DNA of 44,249 nucleotides from Sphingomonadales bacterium (lineage in GTDB: Bacteria; Pseudomonadota; Alphaproteobacteria; Sphingomonadales; Sphingomonadaceae): NCBI GenBank assembly GCA_027485485.1, contig JAIXQY010000226.1, positions 1 through 44,249 of the forward strand. Direction: 5' to 3'. A model generated the notes under the pieces. The model was not told the DNA's origin. It saw only the letters and a program-made list of their open reading frames with translations, and ran no database searches. The stretch's first letter is position 1; the number at the start of each line of letters is the position of its first letter. Both the position numbers and the translations under genes were made by a program. Positions 1 through 8,183 of the stretch are shown piece by piece.

Positions 1-819
1 CGGCTGCTGGCCTTTCAGGGCCAATCCGGGCTGGTGTCGATCGATCAGTTCAACCAGCGCATCGCCGCGCTCGACACGCTGCAGGATCGCGAGCGCACCG
101 CGCGCACCCTGCAACGCGAGCGTGACGCCGAAACCCGGCGGCTGGCCAACGCACTGGGCATCTCGCTCAGCGGCGCGCGCGCCGCCTTCCTGCTCAAGGC
201 CGATCCGCTGTTCCAGTCTTTGCTGTCGCGCTATGCCGCCAATGCCACCACGCGCACCGAACGCGGCGCCACCCTGGGTGACAGCCACGCCACCATGGCG
301 GAAAATGGCGCGGTTGATGCCAGCCTGCGCGCGGCGCTGATCGCGCGCGGCCGGGTGCTCACCGGCCTGTCGCCGGCCACCCTGCTGTCGTTCGCCGATC
401 TTTCGGTGGCCGAAGGCCGGGCGCGCATGTTCGAAGTGATGGTGAACGGCAGCAGCCAATCGGCCGGGGCCGATGCGGCGCTGGCCGAAATCCGGCGCCA
501 GATTGCCGAACAAAATGCCGGCACCGGCGCGCTGGTCGCCAAGGCCGCCACCCTGGCCGATCTGGTGCGCGATCTGCGCGTGGCCGAAGCGGTGTTCTCA
601 TCGGCGCTGGCGCGGGTTGACACCAACAAGGCCGATCCCTTCGCCTCGTATCCGCTGGTGCAGACGCTGGAAGAACCATCGCTGCCGCGCGGGAAGGCAT
701 CCCCCTCCACCACATTGGCGCTTGCTGGCGCGGTGGCAGCGACTATGCTGCTGGTGATCGGCTTCCTGTTGCTATGGCTGCGCCAACCCATCATCCACAA
801 ACTGCTGCCGAAAGGCTGA
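1..819 (+). CDS. Polysaccharide chain-length/co-polymerase-like protein (3' part)
   Basis: The reading frame is open from the first base, so the 5' end lies outside the window; an internal GTG at 34 is not needed as a start. What remains is a long Ala/Arg/Glu-rich helical stretch, probably coiled coil, and one hydrophobic membrane segment shortly before the C-terminus (ALAGAVAATMLLVIGFLLLW), ending in a short basic tail. A periplasmic coiled-coil domain closed by a C-terminal membrane helix is the architecture of the Wzz/GumC co-polymerases that set polymer length in surface polysaccharide synthesis. The next gene, a polymerase/ligase-like membrane protein, overlaps its 3' end. No C-terminal tyrosine-kinase domain is present. 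The family call rests on architecture and neighbours more than on a signature motif. Confidence 0.6.
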   Translation, partial: RLLAFQGQSGLVSIDQFNQRIAALDTLQDRERTARTLQRERDAETRRLANALGISLSGARAAFLLKADPLFQSLLSRYAANATTRTERGATLGDSHATMAENGAVDASLRAALIARGRVLTGLSPATLLSFADLSVAEGRARMFEVMVNGSSQSAGADAALAEIRRQIAEQNAGTGALVAKAATLADLVRDLRVAEAVFSSALARVDTNKADPFASYPLVQTLEEPSLPRGKASPSTTLALAGAVAATMLLVIGFLLLWLRQPIIHKLLPKG

Positions 820-2084
820 TCGTCACCACGATCACATCAACCTGGCTGCTGTGGCTGCTGGGCGCCCTGTATATCGTTGGCCCGGTGCTGGGTTGGACGC
901 TGGCCGCCATGGCAGCCAAGCGGCTCTATCTGGCACCGGGCCTGCCGCCTGAAGAACGGCCGCGGCCGCTGGGCAGCCTGGTGTGGGTGTGGTTGATCGG
1001 CATGTTGTGCATGCTGATCGCGCTGCTGGCCGGCCATGCCATCAACGAACTGGGCGCAGCCAAAACCGTGAAGTCCGCCGTCGGCTGGGCCAAGGGCTGG
1101 GCGCTGCTGGGGCTGTTTCCCTTTGCGGCGGCGGTGCTGAACATCCGGCCGGCGGTCATTTATCGCGCCGTGTGCCGGCTGGGCCTGCAAAGCCTGATCC
1201 TGTTGCCGCTGTTCATCGTGGCGCCCATCATCGGCTTGCCCGGCGAGCTATACACCTCGCCGCTCTCCATCCTCGGCGGTTCCGGCCCGGAATATTTCAC
1301 CGTCGTGCTCTACACCATCGAACCCGGCACCGGCGCGACCCGCTATCAGTTCTTTGCGCCCTGGTCGCCGGCGGCCGGCATGGTCGCGGTGATCCATGTG
1401 CTGTGCGCCATCGAGGAACGGGAACGGCGCTGGCAGATCATCGGCGTGCTGGCCGGGCTGGCCGTGGCGTTGCTGTCGCAATCGCGGCTGGCGCTGGTGG
1501 CGATCGCCGTGGTGTGGCCGATGGCGCAGGGCGTGGCGCGGCTGCGCCGGCCATCAACCTGGTGGCTGGCGGCCCCGGTGGTGCTGGGGATCGGGCTGTT
1601 TGCACCCACGGTGCTGGCGCTGGTCGACAAGCTGGCCAATGATTTCAAGGGCGCGCGCGCCGATTCCAGCCGGGTGCGCGCCACGCTGGGCCGCATCGCG
1701 GTGGAACGCTGGCAGAATGAAGCGCCGTGGTTCGGCCATGGTGTGGTGGAAAACGGCCCGCATCTGGTGGAATATATGCCGATCGGCAGCCATCACAGCT
1801 GGTATGGCCTGTTGTTCGTCAAGGGGCTGGCCGGCGCGGCTTCGCTGGCCGTGCCGATGGCGTGGAGCCTGTTTGCCTGTGGCCGCCTCGCCTTGCGCGA
1901 ACCCATCGGCCGGGTTGGCCTTTCGATGGTGCTGGTGCTGTTTCTCTACAGCTTTGGCGAGAATCTGGAGGTGCTGGCCTATCTGTTCTGGCCGGCGCTG
2001 GTGCTGCTTGGCGCGGCAGCCAGAGCCGCACAGGCCCCGCCCACCAACGATCAAGCCACCAAAGATCAGGCAACCGCCGGCTGA
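774..2084 (+). CDS. O-antigen ligase/polymerase-like membrane protein
   Basis: A polytopic inner-membrane protein of about 436 residues with roughly ten hydrophobic segments. Towards the C-terminus it carries GHGVVENGPH and IGSHHSWYGLLFVKG, the Gly/His-rich periplasmic-loop signature typical of the Wzy/WaaL (O-antigen ligase/polymerase) superfamily, where the loop His and Arg residues are thought to handle the lipid-linked glycan. The ATG at 774 lies inside the preceding gene, giving a 46-base overlap that suggests translational coupling; no later start leaves the first membrane helix intact. With the flippase and glycosyltransferases downstream it fits a Wzx/Wzy-type polysaccharide pathway. 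Polymerase versus ligase cannot be decided from sequence. Its stop overlaps the convergent glycosyltransferase by 19 bases. Confidence 0.72.
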   Translation: MAAPTHHPQTAAERLIVTTITSTWLLWLLGALYIVGPVLGWTLAAMAAKRLYLAPGLPPEERPRPLGSLVWVWLIGMLCMLIALLAGHAINELGAAKTVKSAVGWAKGWALLGLFPFAAAVLNIRPAVIYRAVCRLGLQSLILLPLFIVAPIIGLPGELYTSPLSILGGSGPEYFTVVLYTIEPGTGATRYQFFAPWSPAAGMVAVIHVLCAIEERERRWQIIGVLAGLAVALLSQSRLALVAIAVVWPMAQGVARLRRPSTWWLAAPVVLGIGLFAPTVLALVDKLANDFKGARADSSRVRATLGRIAVERWQNEAPWFGHGVVENGPHLVEYMPIGSHHSWYGLLFVKGLAGAASLAVPMAWSLFACGRLALREPIGRVGLSMVLVLFLYSFGENLEVLAYLFWPALVLLGAAARAAQAPPTNDQATKDQATAG

Positions 2085-3070
2085 TGCCGCCGGAATAGGG
2101 CCTGCCAGGCCCAGATCCGTTCGCGCTCGGCCGTCTGCATGGCGGCGCGGCCGGCCGCGCCCATCGCCGCCAACGGCTGCGACGGCAGCGATGCCAGCGC
2201 CGCCGCCAATGATTCGGCGGTGCTGCAATCTGCAATCACGCCAGCATCGCCCACCTGTTCGGGCATGCCATCCACATCGGCCACCAGCACAGCGCGGCCG
2301 GCCATCTTGGCTTCGGCCACCACCTGGCCAAAGGCTTCCCAGCGCGACGGCACCACGATCACGTCACAGCGCGACAGGAAATCCGGCACATCATCAACCC
2401 GGCCAACGAAGCTGACATGGGAAAGGCCAGCCGCCTGGGCGCGCAGGGCGGCATCATCGGCACCAAAGCCGCCCAGCAGCAGGCTGAACCGCGCCGGATC
2501 CAGCCGGCGCATCGCATTGATCAGCGTGTCAAAGCCCTTCTGCTCACTGAAGCGGCCAAAGGCCCCCAGCACCAGCGGGCGCTGGCCGGACGGGCGCGGC
2601 GGCGGAACCTGATCCAGGCCCTGGCTGCCGCTCCACGGGTGCAACACCTGTAGCTTGTCCCCCGTCAGCCCGGCGGCGGCGCGCAGCCAGCGCGCCTGCC
2701 CGTGGGAGACGGCCACAACCTCGTCAAACAGCGCAAACGCCAGCCGCAACATGGCGCGGAACCGCCAGGGATTGGTCAGCTTCGCCGCCGCCCACGCGCC
2801 GGTGTAACTGTGCTCGATATGGACCAGCCGGGCCGCCGGATTGCGCAGCCGCAGCGACACAAGAAACGGCAATGTGCGCCAGCTCGGCGGAAAATGCGTC
2901 ACGATGATATCCGCCGCCAGCCGCGGCGCCAGGCTGCGGCCGGGATCGGCCGGCAGCACCTGGCTGTCCACATCGGCAGCCAGATCGGGGTGGGCATAGA
3001 CACCCAAGCCCTTGGCCACGCCGCCCAGGGCAAAATCATCGCACAAATGCACGCAGCGCAGCCGGCTCAT
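2066..3070 (-). CDS. GT4-type glycosyltransferase
   Basis: A 334-residue GT-B glycosyltransferase. The N-terminal half has the usual opening (HLCDDFALGGVAKGL) and the C-terminal half is a Glycos_transf_1 domain: LGAFGRFSEQKGFDTL, then VVPSRWEAFGQVVAEA with the E-x7-E pair that contacts the nucleotide-sugar donor. There is no signal peptide or membrane helix, so it is presumably a cytosolic or peripheral enzyme adding a sugar to the undecaprenyl-linked repeat unit; donor and acceptor are unknown. Its ATG overlaps the stop of the upstream GT2 gene in an ATGA, so it is probably the last gene of a four-gene operon (flippase, GT2, GT2, GT4). It converges on and slightly overlaps the polymerase/ligase gene. 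Confidence 0.85.
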   Translation of the reverse strand: MSRLRCVHLCDDFALGGVAKGLGVYAHPDLAADVDSQVLPADPGRSLAPRLAADIIVTHFPPSWRTLPFLVSLRLRNPAARLVHIEHSYTGAWAAAKLTNPWRFRAMLRLAFALFDEVVAVSHGQARWLRAAAGLTGDKLQVLHPWSGSQGLDQVPPPRPSGQRPLVLGAFGRFSEQKGFDTLINAMRRLDPARFSLLLGGFGADDAALRAQAAGLSHVSFVGRVDDVPDFLSRCDVIVVPSRWEAFGQVVAEAKMAGRAVLVADVDGMPEQVGDAGVIADCSTAESLAAALASLPSQPLAAMGAAGRAAMQTAERERIWAWQALFRRHQPAVA

Positions 3071-4062
3071 GCCGGCGCGCCCTGGCCCAGATGGCGGGCG
3101 GCCAGCGCCTGGAACGCCGATGACGGCAAGATCCGGGCTGCCAGCGCGGCGGCCAGCGTGGTGAGCGTCTTGCGCGGTTCGGCCAACAGCATGGACGGGC
3201 CGGCCGCCACCGCCTGCAACGCCAGCGACCAGGCAAAGCTGCCATCGCCCAGCTGCACCGCGCGCCGCGCCAGATAGCGCAGCTGATAGGCCATCGCCTG
3301 CCGGCCATGGCGCGCGATCAACTGCGGCGCGGCCTGTTCGGTCTTGGCGATGGCGCGTTCCCAGCTTTCATATTGGCGGGCGATGTTGGCCGAAAGGCCG
3401 CCGGCAATGATGCGATAATCGGTCAATTCGCCGGCAATGCCTTCGAACCGGCAGCCATGCACGGCCGACAGGCGCAGCCACAATTCGATATCCTCGGACT
3501 GGCGGAAGCTTTCATCAAACCAGCAGGTGCGGCCCGGCTCATCGGGGTGGGCAAAGGCGGCGCGGTTGAGCGAGCGGCGGCGCATCACCGCGGCCGATCC
3601 GTTGCCCACCGGGTTGCGCTTCAGGATATCGGCCGGGGTGATGCCGGTGAGCTGCGGGCGCATGGCGGCTTTCAGCGGCCGGCCGGCGGCATCGATCATG
3701 CGCGACCCGGCATAGCTCACATCAACCGTGCCATCGGCTTCCAGATGGATCATGTGCAGCATCAGCTTGCTGGTGTGCCACAGATCATCGGAATCGAGCA
3801 GCGCAATATAGCGGCCGCGCGCCGCGGCAATGCCGGTGTTGCGCGCGCCGGCCAGGCCGCGATTGGCCTGGGAGATGATGCGGATGCGCGGATCGGTGAA
3901 GCGGCGGCAGATGGCCATGCTGCGATCGCTGCCGCCATCATCGATGATCAGCAATTCCCAACTGGCAAAGCTTTGATCGATCACCGACTGGATGGCCGCG
4001 CCAACAAAGGCTTCGACATTATAGACCGGCATGATGACCGAGATGAGCGGGGCAGTGTTCAT
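3067..4062 (-). CDS. GT2-family glycosyltransferase (first paralogue)
   Basis: A 331-residue GT-A glycosyltransferase. It opens with ISVIMPVYNVEAFVGAAIQS, has the nucleotide-binding LLIIDDGGSDRS, and the metal-binding acidic cluster ALLDSDDLWH. The frame stays open far upstream, but the ATG at 4062 is preferred: it sits 8-9 bases after AAGGAA and gives the standard GT2 N-terminus, whereas the upstream frame overlaps the next gene and reads as low-complexity Arg/Pro/Gly. It is closely similar in layout to the adjacent GT2 (4095-5024), including a shared C-terminal half with a YRLS-like or YRII-like segment and an SxN motif. The pair probably arose by tandem duplication. Likely role: adding one residue of the repeat unit. 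Confidence 0.85.
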   Translation of the reverse strand: MNTAPLISVIMPVYNVEAFVGAAIQSVIDQSFASWELLIIDDGGSDRSMAICRRFTDPRIRIISQANRGLAGARNTGIAAARGRYIALLDSDDLWHTSKLMLHMIHLEADGTVDVSYAGSRMIDAAGRPLKAAMRPQLTGITPADILKRNPVGNGSAAVMRRRSLNRAAFAHPDEPGRTCWFDESFRQSEDIELWLRLSAVHGCRFEGIAGELTDYRIIAGGLSANIARQYESWERAIAKTEQAAPQLIARHGRQAMAYQLRYLARRAVQLGDGSFAWSLALQAVAAGPSMLLAEPRKTLTTLAAALAARILPSSAFQALAARHLGQGAPA

Positions 4063-4094
4063 GAGACGGGTTCCTTGATTGGCAGGCAGGGGGT

Positions 4095-5024
4095 TCAGGC
4101 AAACAGGCGGGCGCGGGTGGTTGCCGGCAGCAGCATCCCGACCAGCGCACCGGCCAGGGTGAGGCCGCCGCGCCGGCGATCGGCCAGAAAGGCCGCCGCG
4201 TTGCAGCGCAGGCCGCGCAGGGCAAAGTTGAAGGCATCGGCCGCCGGGCTGCCGTTGCGCAGGGCGCGGCGGGCGAGATAGCGGCAATAAATGGCTTCGG
4301 CCGCAGCCAGATCGATGCTGGCGCGGTGCTGGTGGGCCAGCCGCCGCCAGCCGCGATACATGCGGCGCAGATTGGACGACAGACCGGCCGGCGACAGGCG
4401 ATATTCCACCAGCAGGCGATCGATGCCGCACACACCAAAGCCGGCAGCCGCCACACGGGCCAGCCATTCCTGATCCTCGGCATAGCCCATGCCGGGGCGG
4501 AACCCGCCCACCGCCGCGATGCAGTCGCGGGTGACAACGATGTTGGAAGTGGTGCACACCGGGTTCTCGCCAATCAGCTGGGTGATCGACAGCGGCCCGG
4601 CCGGCACGGTGGACAGGGTGCGGGCCGTGGTGCCGGCCGCGCGCCCGGCTTCCAGAAAGGCGATCTGGGCATAGCTCACCCCGGCTTCGGGATGGGCCTG
4701 GTGGAAGGCGCGGTGGCAGGCGAGCTTTTCTTCGTGCCACACATCATCGGCATCCAGAAAGGCCAGCAGCTGGCCGCGCGCCAGATCGACGCCCAGGTTG
4801 CGGGCGGCGGCCGGGCCGGCATTGGCCTGCGCCACCACGCGGATGCGATCATCACCGGCCGCCATGGCCAGCGCCACGGCAAGGCTGTTGTCGGCCGAGC
4901 CATCGTCAACAATGATCAGTTCGAAATCCTGATCGCTTTGATCGAGCACGCTGGCGATGGTGCCGGCCAGCGAGCCGACCGCGTTGAACATCGGGATGAT
5001 CACCGAGAAATGCGGGACAGTCAT
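4095..5024 (-). CDS. GT2-family glycosyltransferase (second paralogue)
   Basis: A 309-residue GT-A enzyme: FSVIIPMFNAVGSLAGTIAS at the N-terminus, FELIIVDDGSADNS for nucleotide binding, and FLDADDVWHEEKL as the metal/donor site. The later GYAEDQEWLARVAAAG segment provides the ED acid pair usual for the catalytic base region of the family. Its start overlaps the stop of the flippase gene (ATGA), and it is separated from the next GT2 by about 30 bases, so the genes are probably co-transcribed. It differs from its paralogue mainly in the middle acceptor-binding region, suggesting a different acceptor. The sugar it transfers cannot be inferred. Confidence 0.85.
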   Translation of the reverse strand: MTVPHFSVIIPMFNAVGSLAGTIASVLDQSDQDFELIIVDDGSADNSLAVALAMAAGDDRIRVVAQANAGPAAARNLGVDLARGQLLAFLDADDVWHEEKLACHRAFHQAHPEAGVSYAQIAFLEAGRAAGTTARTLSTVPAGPLSITQLIGENPVCTTSNIVVTRDCIAAVGGFRPGMGYAEDQEWLARVAAAGFGVCGIDRLLVEYRLSPAGLSSNLRRMYRGWRRLAHQHRASIDLAAAEAIYCRYLARRALRNGSPAADAFNFALRGLRCNAAAFLADRRRGGLTLAGALVGMLLPATTRARLFA

Positions 5025-6298
5025 GCGAAGGCTTCCTTGCGGATGGAGGCGTTGGAGCGGGTGAAGACCGCGATGGTGGCGGGGATGAGCACCAAGCCAA
5101 GGCCGGCGACATAGGCTGAGGCCGCGACGGGCAGGCCATAAGGCGCGGCCAGCGCCAGGGCAGCCAGGGCCGCCATGGTGGCCGCCGTGCTGATCGTGGC
5201 ATCAAGGCCGGTGGCGCCATCGGCGCGCAGCCAGGCGGTGGTGGCGGCAGAGGCCACCATCGGCAGCGCCGCCAGGCCCAGCAGCGCCACCAGCGGCGCG
5301 GCATCCAGCCAATGCTGACCAAAGAGCAGCGGCACATAGAGGGGAGCGAGCAGCACCTGCGCCAGCGTCATCGGCAGGAACACGCCCAGCCCGATCAACA
5401 GGCCATTGCGATAACGCGCGGCGCGGGCGCTGCGATCGGCGGCCTTGCACAGCCACGGGAACAACACGGTGCCAAAGGCGCTGACAAACGACGTGGTGAT
5501 GCCCAGGCCGGCGTTGAAGGCGAAATACCAGATGCCCAGCGCCTTGACGCCCAACAGCGCGCCGATGATCAGCTTGTCGATCTGGGCGCGGGCGGCGCCG
5601 GCGATCTCGGTGGCCAGCACGCCGGCACCAAAGCGCACGAACCCGGCCACCGGCACGAACCCGGCGGCGGCATTGCGCACCCACGGCCGCGCCCGGCGCA
5701 CACCGGCCAGCCAGATCGGCGTGGTGAGCAGCTTGGGCAGCACGATGGCAAAGGCGATGCTCGCCGGATCGGGCCAGGCCAGCACCAGCACCAGCGTGAG
5801 CACATGATCGGCCAGCGTCTGGGTGGCGCCGATGCGCGCCGTGGTGGTCAGGCGGCCTTCGCGCATCAGCAGGAACACCTGCACCAGCCCGGCCGGCATG
5901 GTGAGATAGACCAGGCTGAGCACAGCCAGCATGGCAGCGGCGGCCGGCTGGGTGAAGGCCAGCGCGCCGGCCAGCGCCAGTTGCAGCGCCGAAATGATTG
6001 GGCACCAGATCCAGAACAGGCGATGGGCGCTGTTGCAGGTTGCATCCAGCAGCGCATCGGGCGCGGCGATGATGCGCTGGCCAATGCCGGCGTTGGCCAG
6101 CACGCGCACCAGTTCAAACAAAGACAGCGCGAGGGCCGCCGCGCCCATCATTTCGGGCGCCAACCGGCGCGCAATCACGATCACGGTGAGGATGCGGGTG
6201 ACACGCACCACCAGCTCGGCCGAGCCATAGGCCGCCAGACCGCGCAGCAGAGCGCTGCCGTCTTCGGTCTTTCTGGCCAGGGAGAATGGCAATGGCAT
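5021..6298 (-). CDS. Wzx-like polysaccharide flippase
   Basis: A 425-residue polytopic membrane protein with about 12-14 hydrophobic segments, of the MATE/MOP-like polysaccharide transporter group (lipopolysaccharide biosynthesis translocase). The N-terminus (GLAAYGSAELVVRVTRILTV) and the central GAGVLATEIAGAARAQIDKL with nearby LLGVKALGIWYFA are typical of PST-type flippases, which move the undecaprenyl-linked repeat unit across the inner membrane. The ATG at 6298 is chosen over one 14 codons upstream because AAGGA stands at a suitable distance before it. It is the first gene of the leftward operon and is divergent from the fused transferase gene at 6551, with a 250-base intergenic region between them that should hold both promoters. 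Confidence 0.8.
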   Translation of the reverse strand: MPLPFSLARKTEDGSALLRGLAAYGSAELVVRVTRILTVIVIARRLAPEMMGAAALALSLFELVRVLANAGIGQRIIAAPDALLDATCNSAHRLFWIWCPIISALQLALAGALAFTQPAAAAMLAVLSLVYLTMPAGLVQVFLLMREGRLTTTARIGATQTLADHVLTLVLVLAWPDPASIAFAIVLPKLLTTPIWLAGVRRARPWVRNAAAGFVPVAGFVRFGAGVLATEIAGAARAQIDKLIIGALLGVKALGIWYFAFNAGLGITTSFVSAFGTVLFPWLCKAADRSARAARYRNGLLIGLGVFLPMTLAQVLLAPLYVPLLFGQHWLDAAPLVALLGLAALPMVASAATTAWLRADGATGLDATISTAATMAALAALALAAPYGLPVAASAYVAGLGLVLIPATIAVFTRSNASIRKEAFA

Positions 6299-6411
6299 GA
6301 GGCAATCCTTGTGACGGCCAGGATCGGCCGCTCTGGCCATTGCATTTCAAGAAACGTGCCAACCGGCCAATCAGACTGATCCGGGCCGCAGCAGTCGGCT
6401 TGACGCCGGGT

Positions 6412-6471
6412 TTGTTGCAGATTGCGATGCTATTTCGTGCCGGATTGACCGATTGTTGCAGAACGCGATGC
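6412..6471. repeat. Imperfect direct repeat in the divergent promoter region
   Basis: Two 19-base copies of TTGTTGCAGANNGCGATGC (6412-6430 and 6453-6471) match at 17 of 19 positions and start 41 bases apart. Each is preceded by a TTGAC (6400-6404 and 6445-6449), 12 and 8 bases upstream respectively. They lie in the 250-base gap between the flippase and the fused transferase genes. They could be paired regulator-binding sites or duplicated promoter elements for the rightward gene; I cannot assign a start of transcription. The rest of the gap shows no open reading frame of interest. Confidence 0.45.
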
Positions 6472-6550
6472 CCTGAGGGCGGGCTGGCGCTGGGCAGGAA
6501 GTTGGCACGGTTCGTGCTGGAAGAGTGGCAAGACAAACAGGGGACTCCAT

Positions 6551-7933
6551 ATGCGCCACACTCATGATTTCGATGCCAAGGCAGCGCTCGACACGCCGCT
6601 GTTCAACATGTCGCTGCTCGATGCCAGCCGCCAGGAAACCGCCGAGGCGCTGGTCAATCTGGCCGATCAGGGCGTTCCGATGGTGGTCAATTTCGTCAAT
6701 GCGCATTGTGTCAACATGGCCACCCGCCGCGATGATTATGCCGCCACCCTGCAGGACAGCGACGCGCTGTTGCCCGATGGCTCGGGCATTCGCCTTGCCG
6801 CGCGGCTGGCCGGCACCAACACCGGCGAGAATCTGAACGGCACTGATCTGTTCCCGCTGGTGTGCGAGCGCGCCGCCGCGCGCGGAACGCCGATCTTCCT
6901 GCTGGGCGGCAGCCCCGGCATCGCGGCGGCCGCTGCCGCCGCCATGCAAGAACGCTTTCCGGCGCTGCAGATTGCCGGCACCCAGCATGGCTATTTCAGC
7001 GACAGCGAGAATGATCAGATCGTCGACCTCATCAACGCCTCCGGCGCGGCGATCCTGTTTGTCGGCTTTGGCGTGCCCCGGCAGGAATTGTGGATTGCCC
7101 GTCACCGCGACCGGATCGATGCGCCGCTGCTGCTCGGCGTGGGCGGGCTGTTTGACTATTATTCCGGCCGCATTCCGCGCGCGCCGCTGCTGCTGCGCCG
7201 GATGGGCTGCGAATGGGTGTGGCGGCTGGCCCAGGAGCCCCGGCGGCTGGCCAACCGCTATCTGATCGGCAATCTGGTGTTTGTCGGCCACGCCGTGGCC
7301 CATGCCTATCGCGCCACCGGCGTGGCGGCCAGCATCGGCGCCGGCGTCAAGCGCACGGTGGATCTGCTGGCATCGGCGGGTCTGCTGGTCGCCCTGTCGC
7401 CCGTGTTGCTGGGGGTGGCGCTGGCCATCAAGCTGGAAGATCGCGGCCCGGCGCTGTTCCGCCAGACGCGCATCGGCGCCAACGGCCGGCCGTTCACCAT
7501 GCTGAAATTCCGGTCCATGCACATTGATGCCGAAGCCCGCCGCGCCGCCCTGCTGGCCCAGAGCGAGCGCGACAGCGTGTGTTTCAAGATGCGCAAGGAT
7601 CCGCGCATCACCCGGGTGGGCGCCTTCATCCGGCGCTTTTCGCTGGATGAGCTGCCGCAGATCATCAACGTGCTGTTGGGTGACATGTCGCTGGTCGGCC
7701 CGCGCCCGGCGCTGCCGGCCGAAGTTGCCACCTATCGGGGCCGCAGCTGGCAACGTCTGGGCGGCAAGCCCGGCATCACCTGCATCTGGCAGGTGTCGGG
7801 CCGGGCCGAGATCGAATTTGAACAGCAGGTGGAAATGGACATCGCCTATCTGGGCCTGCGCAGCCTGGCCACCGACATCGGCCTGCTGTTGCGCACCATC
7901 CCGGCGGTGATCAGCGGACGCGGCGCATACTGA
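6551..7933 (+). CDS. Fused WecG/TagA-type glycosyltransferase and polyprenyl-phosphate sugar-1-phosphate transferase
   Basis: A 460-residue two-domain protein. Residues about 15-240 are a WecG/TagA/CpsF (GT26) domain: [46 protein letters not shown] and the [17 protein letters not shown] end. Residues about 265-460 are a bacterial sugar transferase (WcaJ/PglC-type monotopic PGT): KRTVDLL with one hydrophobic re-entrant segment, FTMLKFRSM, the DE catalytic pair in [12 protein letters not shown] (D366, E367), [10 protein letters not shown] and [13 protein letters not shown]. The PGT half would start the repeat unit on undecaprenyl phosphate at the membrane, and the GT26 half would add the second sugar. 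AGGGGA precedes the ATG by about seven bases. It is transcribed away from the flippase operon of the same locus. Confidence 0.88.
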   Translation: MRHTHDFDAKAALDTPLFNMSLLDASRQETAEALVNLADQGVPMVVNFVNAHCVNMATRRDDYAATLQDSDALLPDGSGIRLAARLAGTNTGENLNGTDLFPLVCERAAARGTPIFLLGGSPGIAAAAAAAMQERFPALQIAGTQHGYFSDSENDQIVDLINASGAAILFVGFGVPRQELWIARHRDRIDAPLLLGVGGLFDYYSGRIPRAPLLLRRMGCEWVWRLAQEPRRLANRYLIGNLVFVGHAVAHAYRATGVAASIGAGVKRTVDLLASAGLLVALSPVLLGVALAIKLEDRGPALFRQTRIGANGRPFTMLKFRSMHIDAEARRAALLAQSERDSVCFKMRKDPRITRVGAFIRRFSLDELPQIINVLLGDMSLVGPRPALPAEVATYRGRSWQRLGGKPGITCIWQVSGRAEIEFEQQVEMDIAYLGLRSLATDIGLLLRTIPAVISGRGAY

Positions 7934-7958
7934 CGCTCCCTCCCCAACAGCTTTGATC

Positions 7959-8055
7959 AAACGCGCGCATGCCGCGCCTGTCGAAGCCCCGACCGATTGT
8001 GGTGCGGGGGGTTTGGCAGGCGCGGCATTGGCGCGTTTGCCGTGCAACCGCACGG
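7959..8055. terminator. Long palindrome and second hairpin between convergent genes
   Basis: The 12-base arm ATGCCGCGCCTG at 7969-7980 is repeated exactly in inverse at 8017-8028, and after a 2-base mismatch the pairing resumes for eight more bases (7959-7966 with 8031-8038). The loop can pair further (CCCCG with CGGGG). A second perfect 6-base hairpin (CCGTGC/GCACGG) sits at 8040-8055. It lies in the 250-base gap between the ends of the convergent transferase and usher genes, so a bidirectional terminator is the simplest reading. There is no long U-tract, so this could instead be a mobile palindromic element. Confidence 0.5.
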
Positions 8056-8183
8056 TTCAACCAACCGCTCCTGCCGGCCATGGCCGCCGCCTTCACAAGG
8101 CCGCGTTTGCCGGCCGTCCCTGACCGTCTGTGCCGCTGCGCATTTCGGCGCGGCTGGCGATCGCGCCGGCCCTCAGCCGCCGC

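Noticed and set aside
4063-4740. N-terminal extension of the first GT2 frame
   Set aside because: It lies inside the neighbouring GT2 gene in another frame and is low-complexity. The ATG at 4062 with AAGGAA gives the correct N-terminus.
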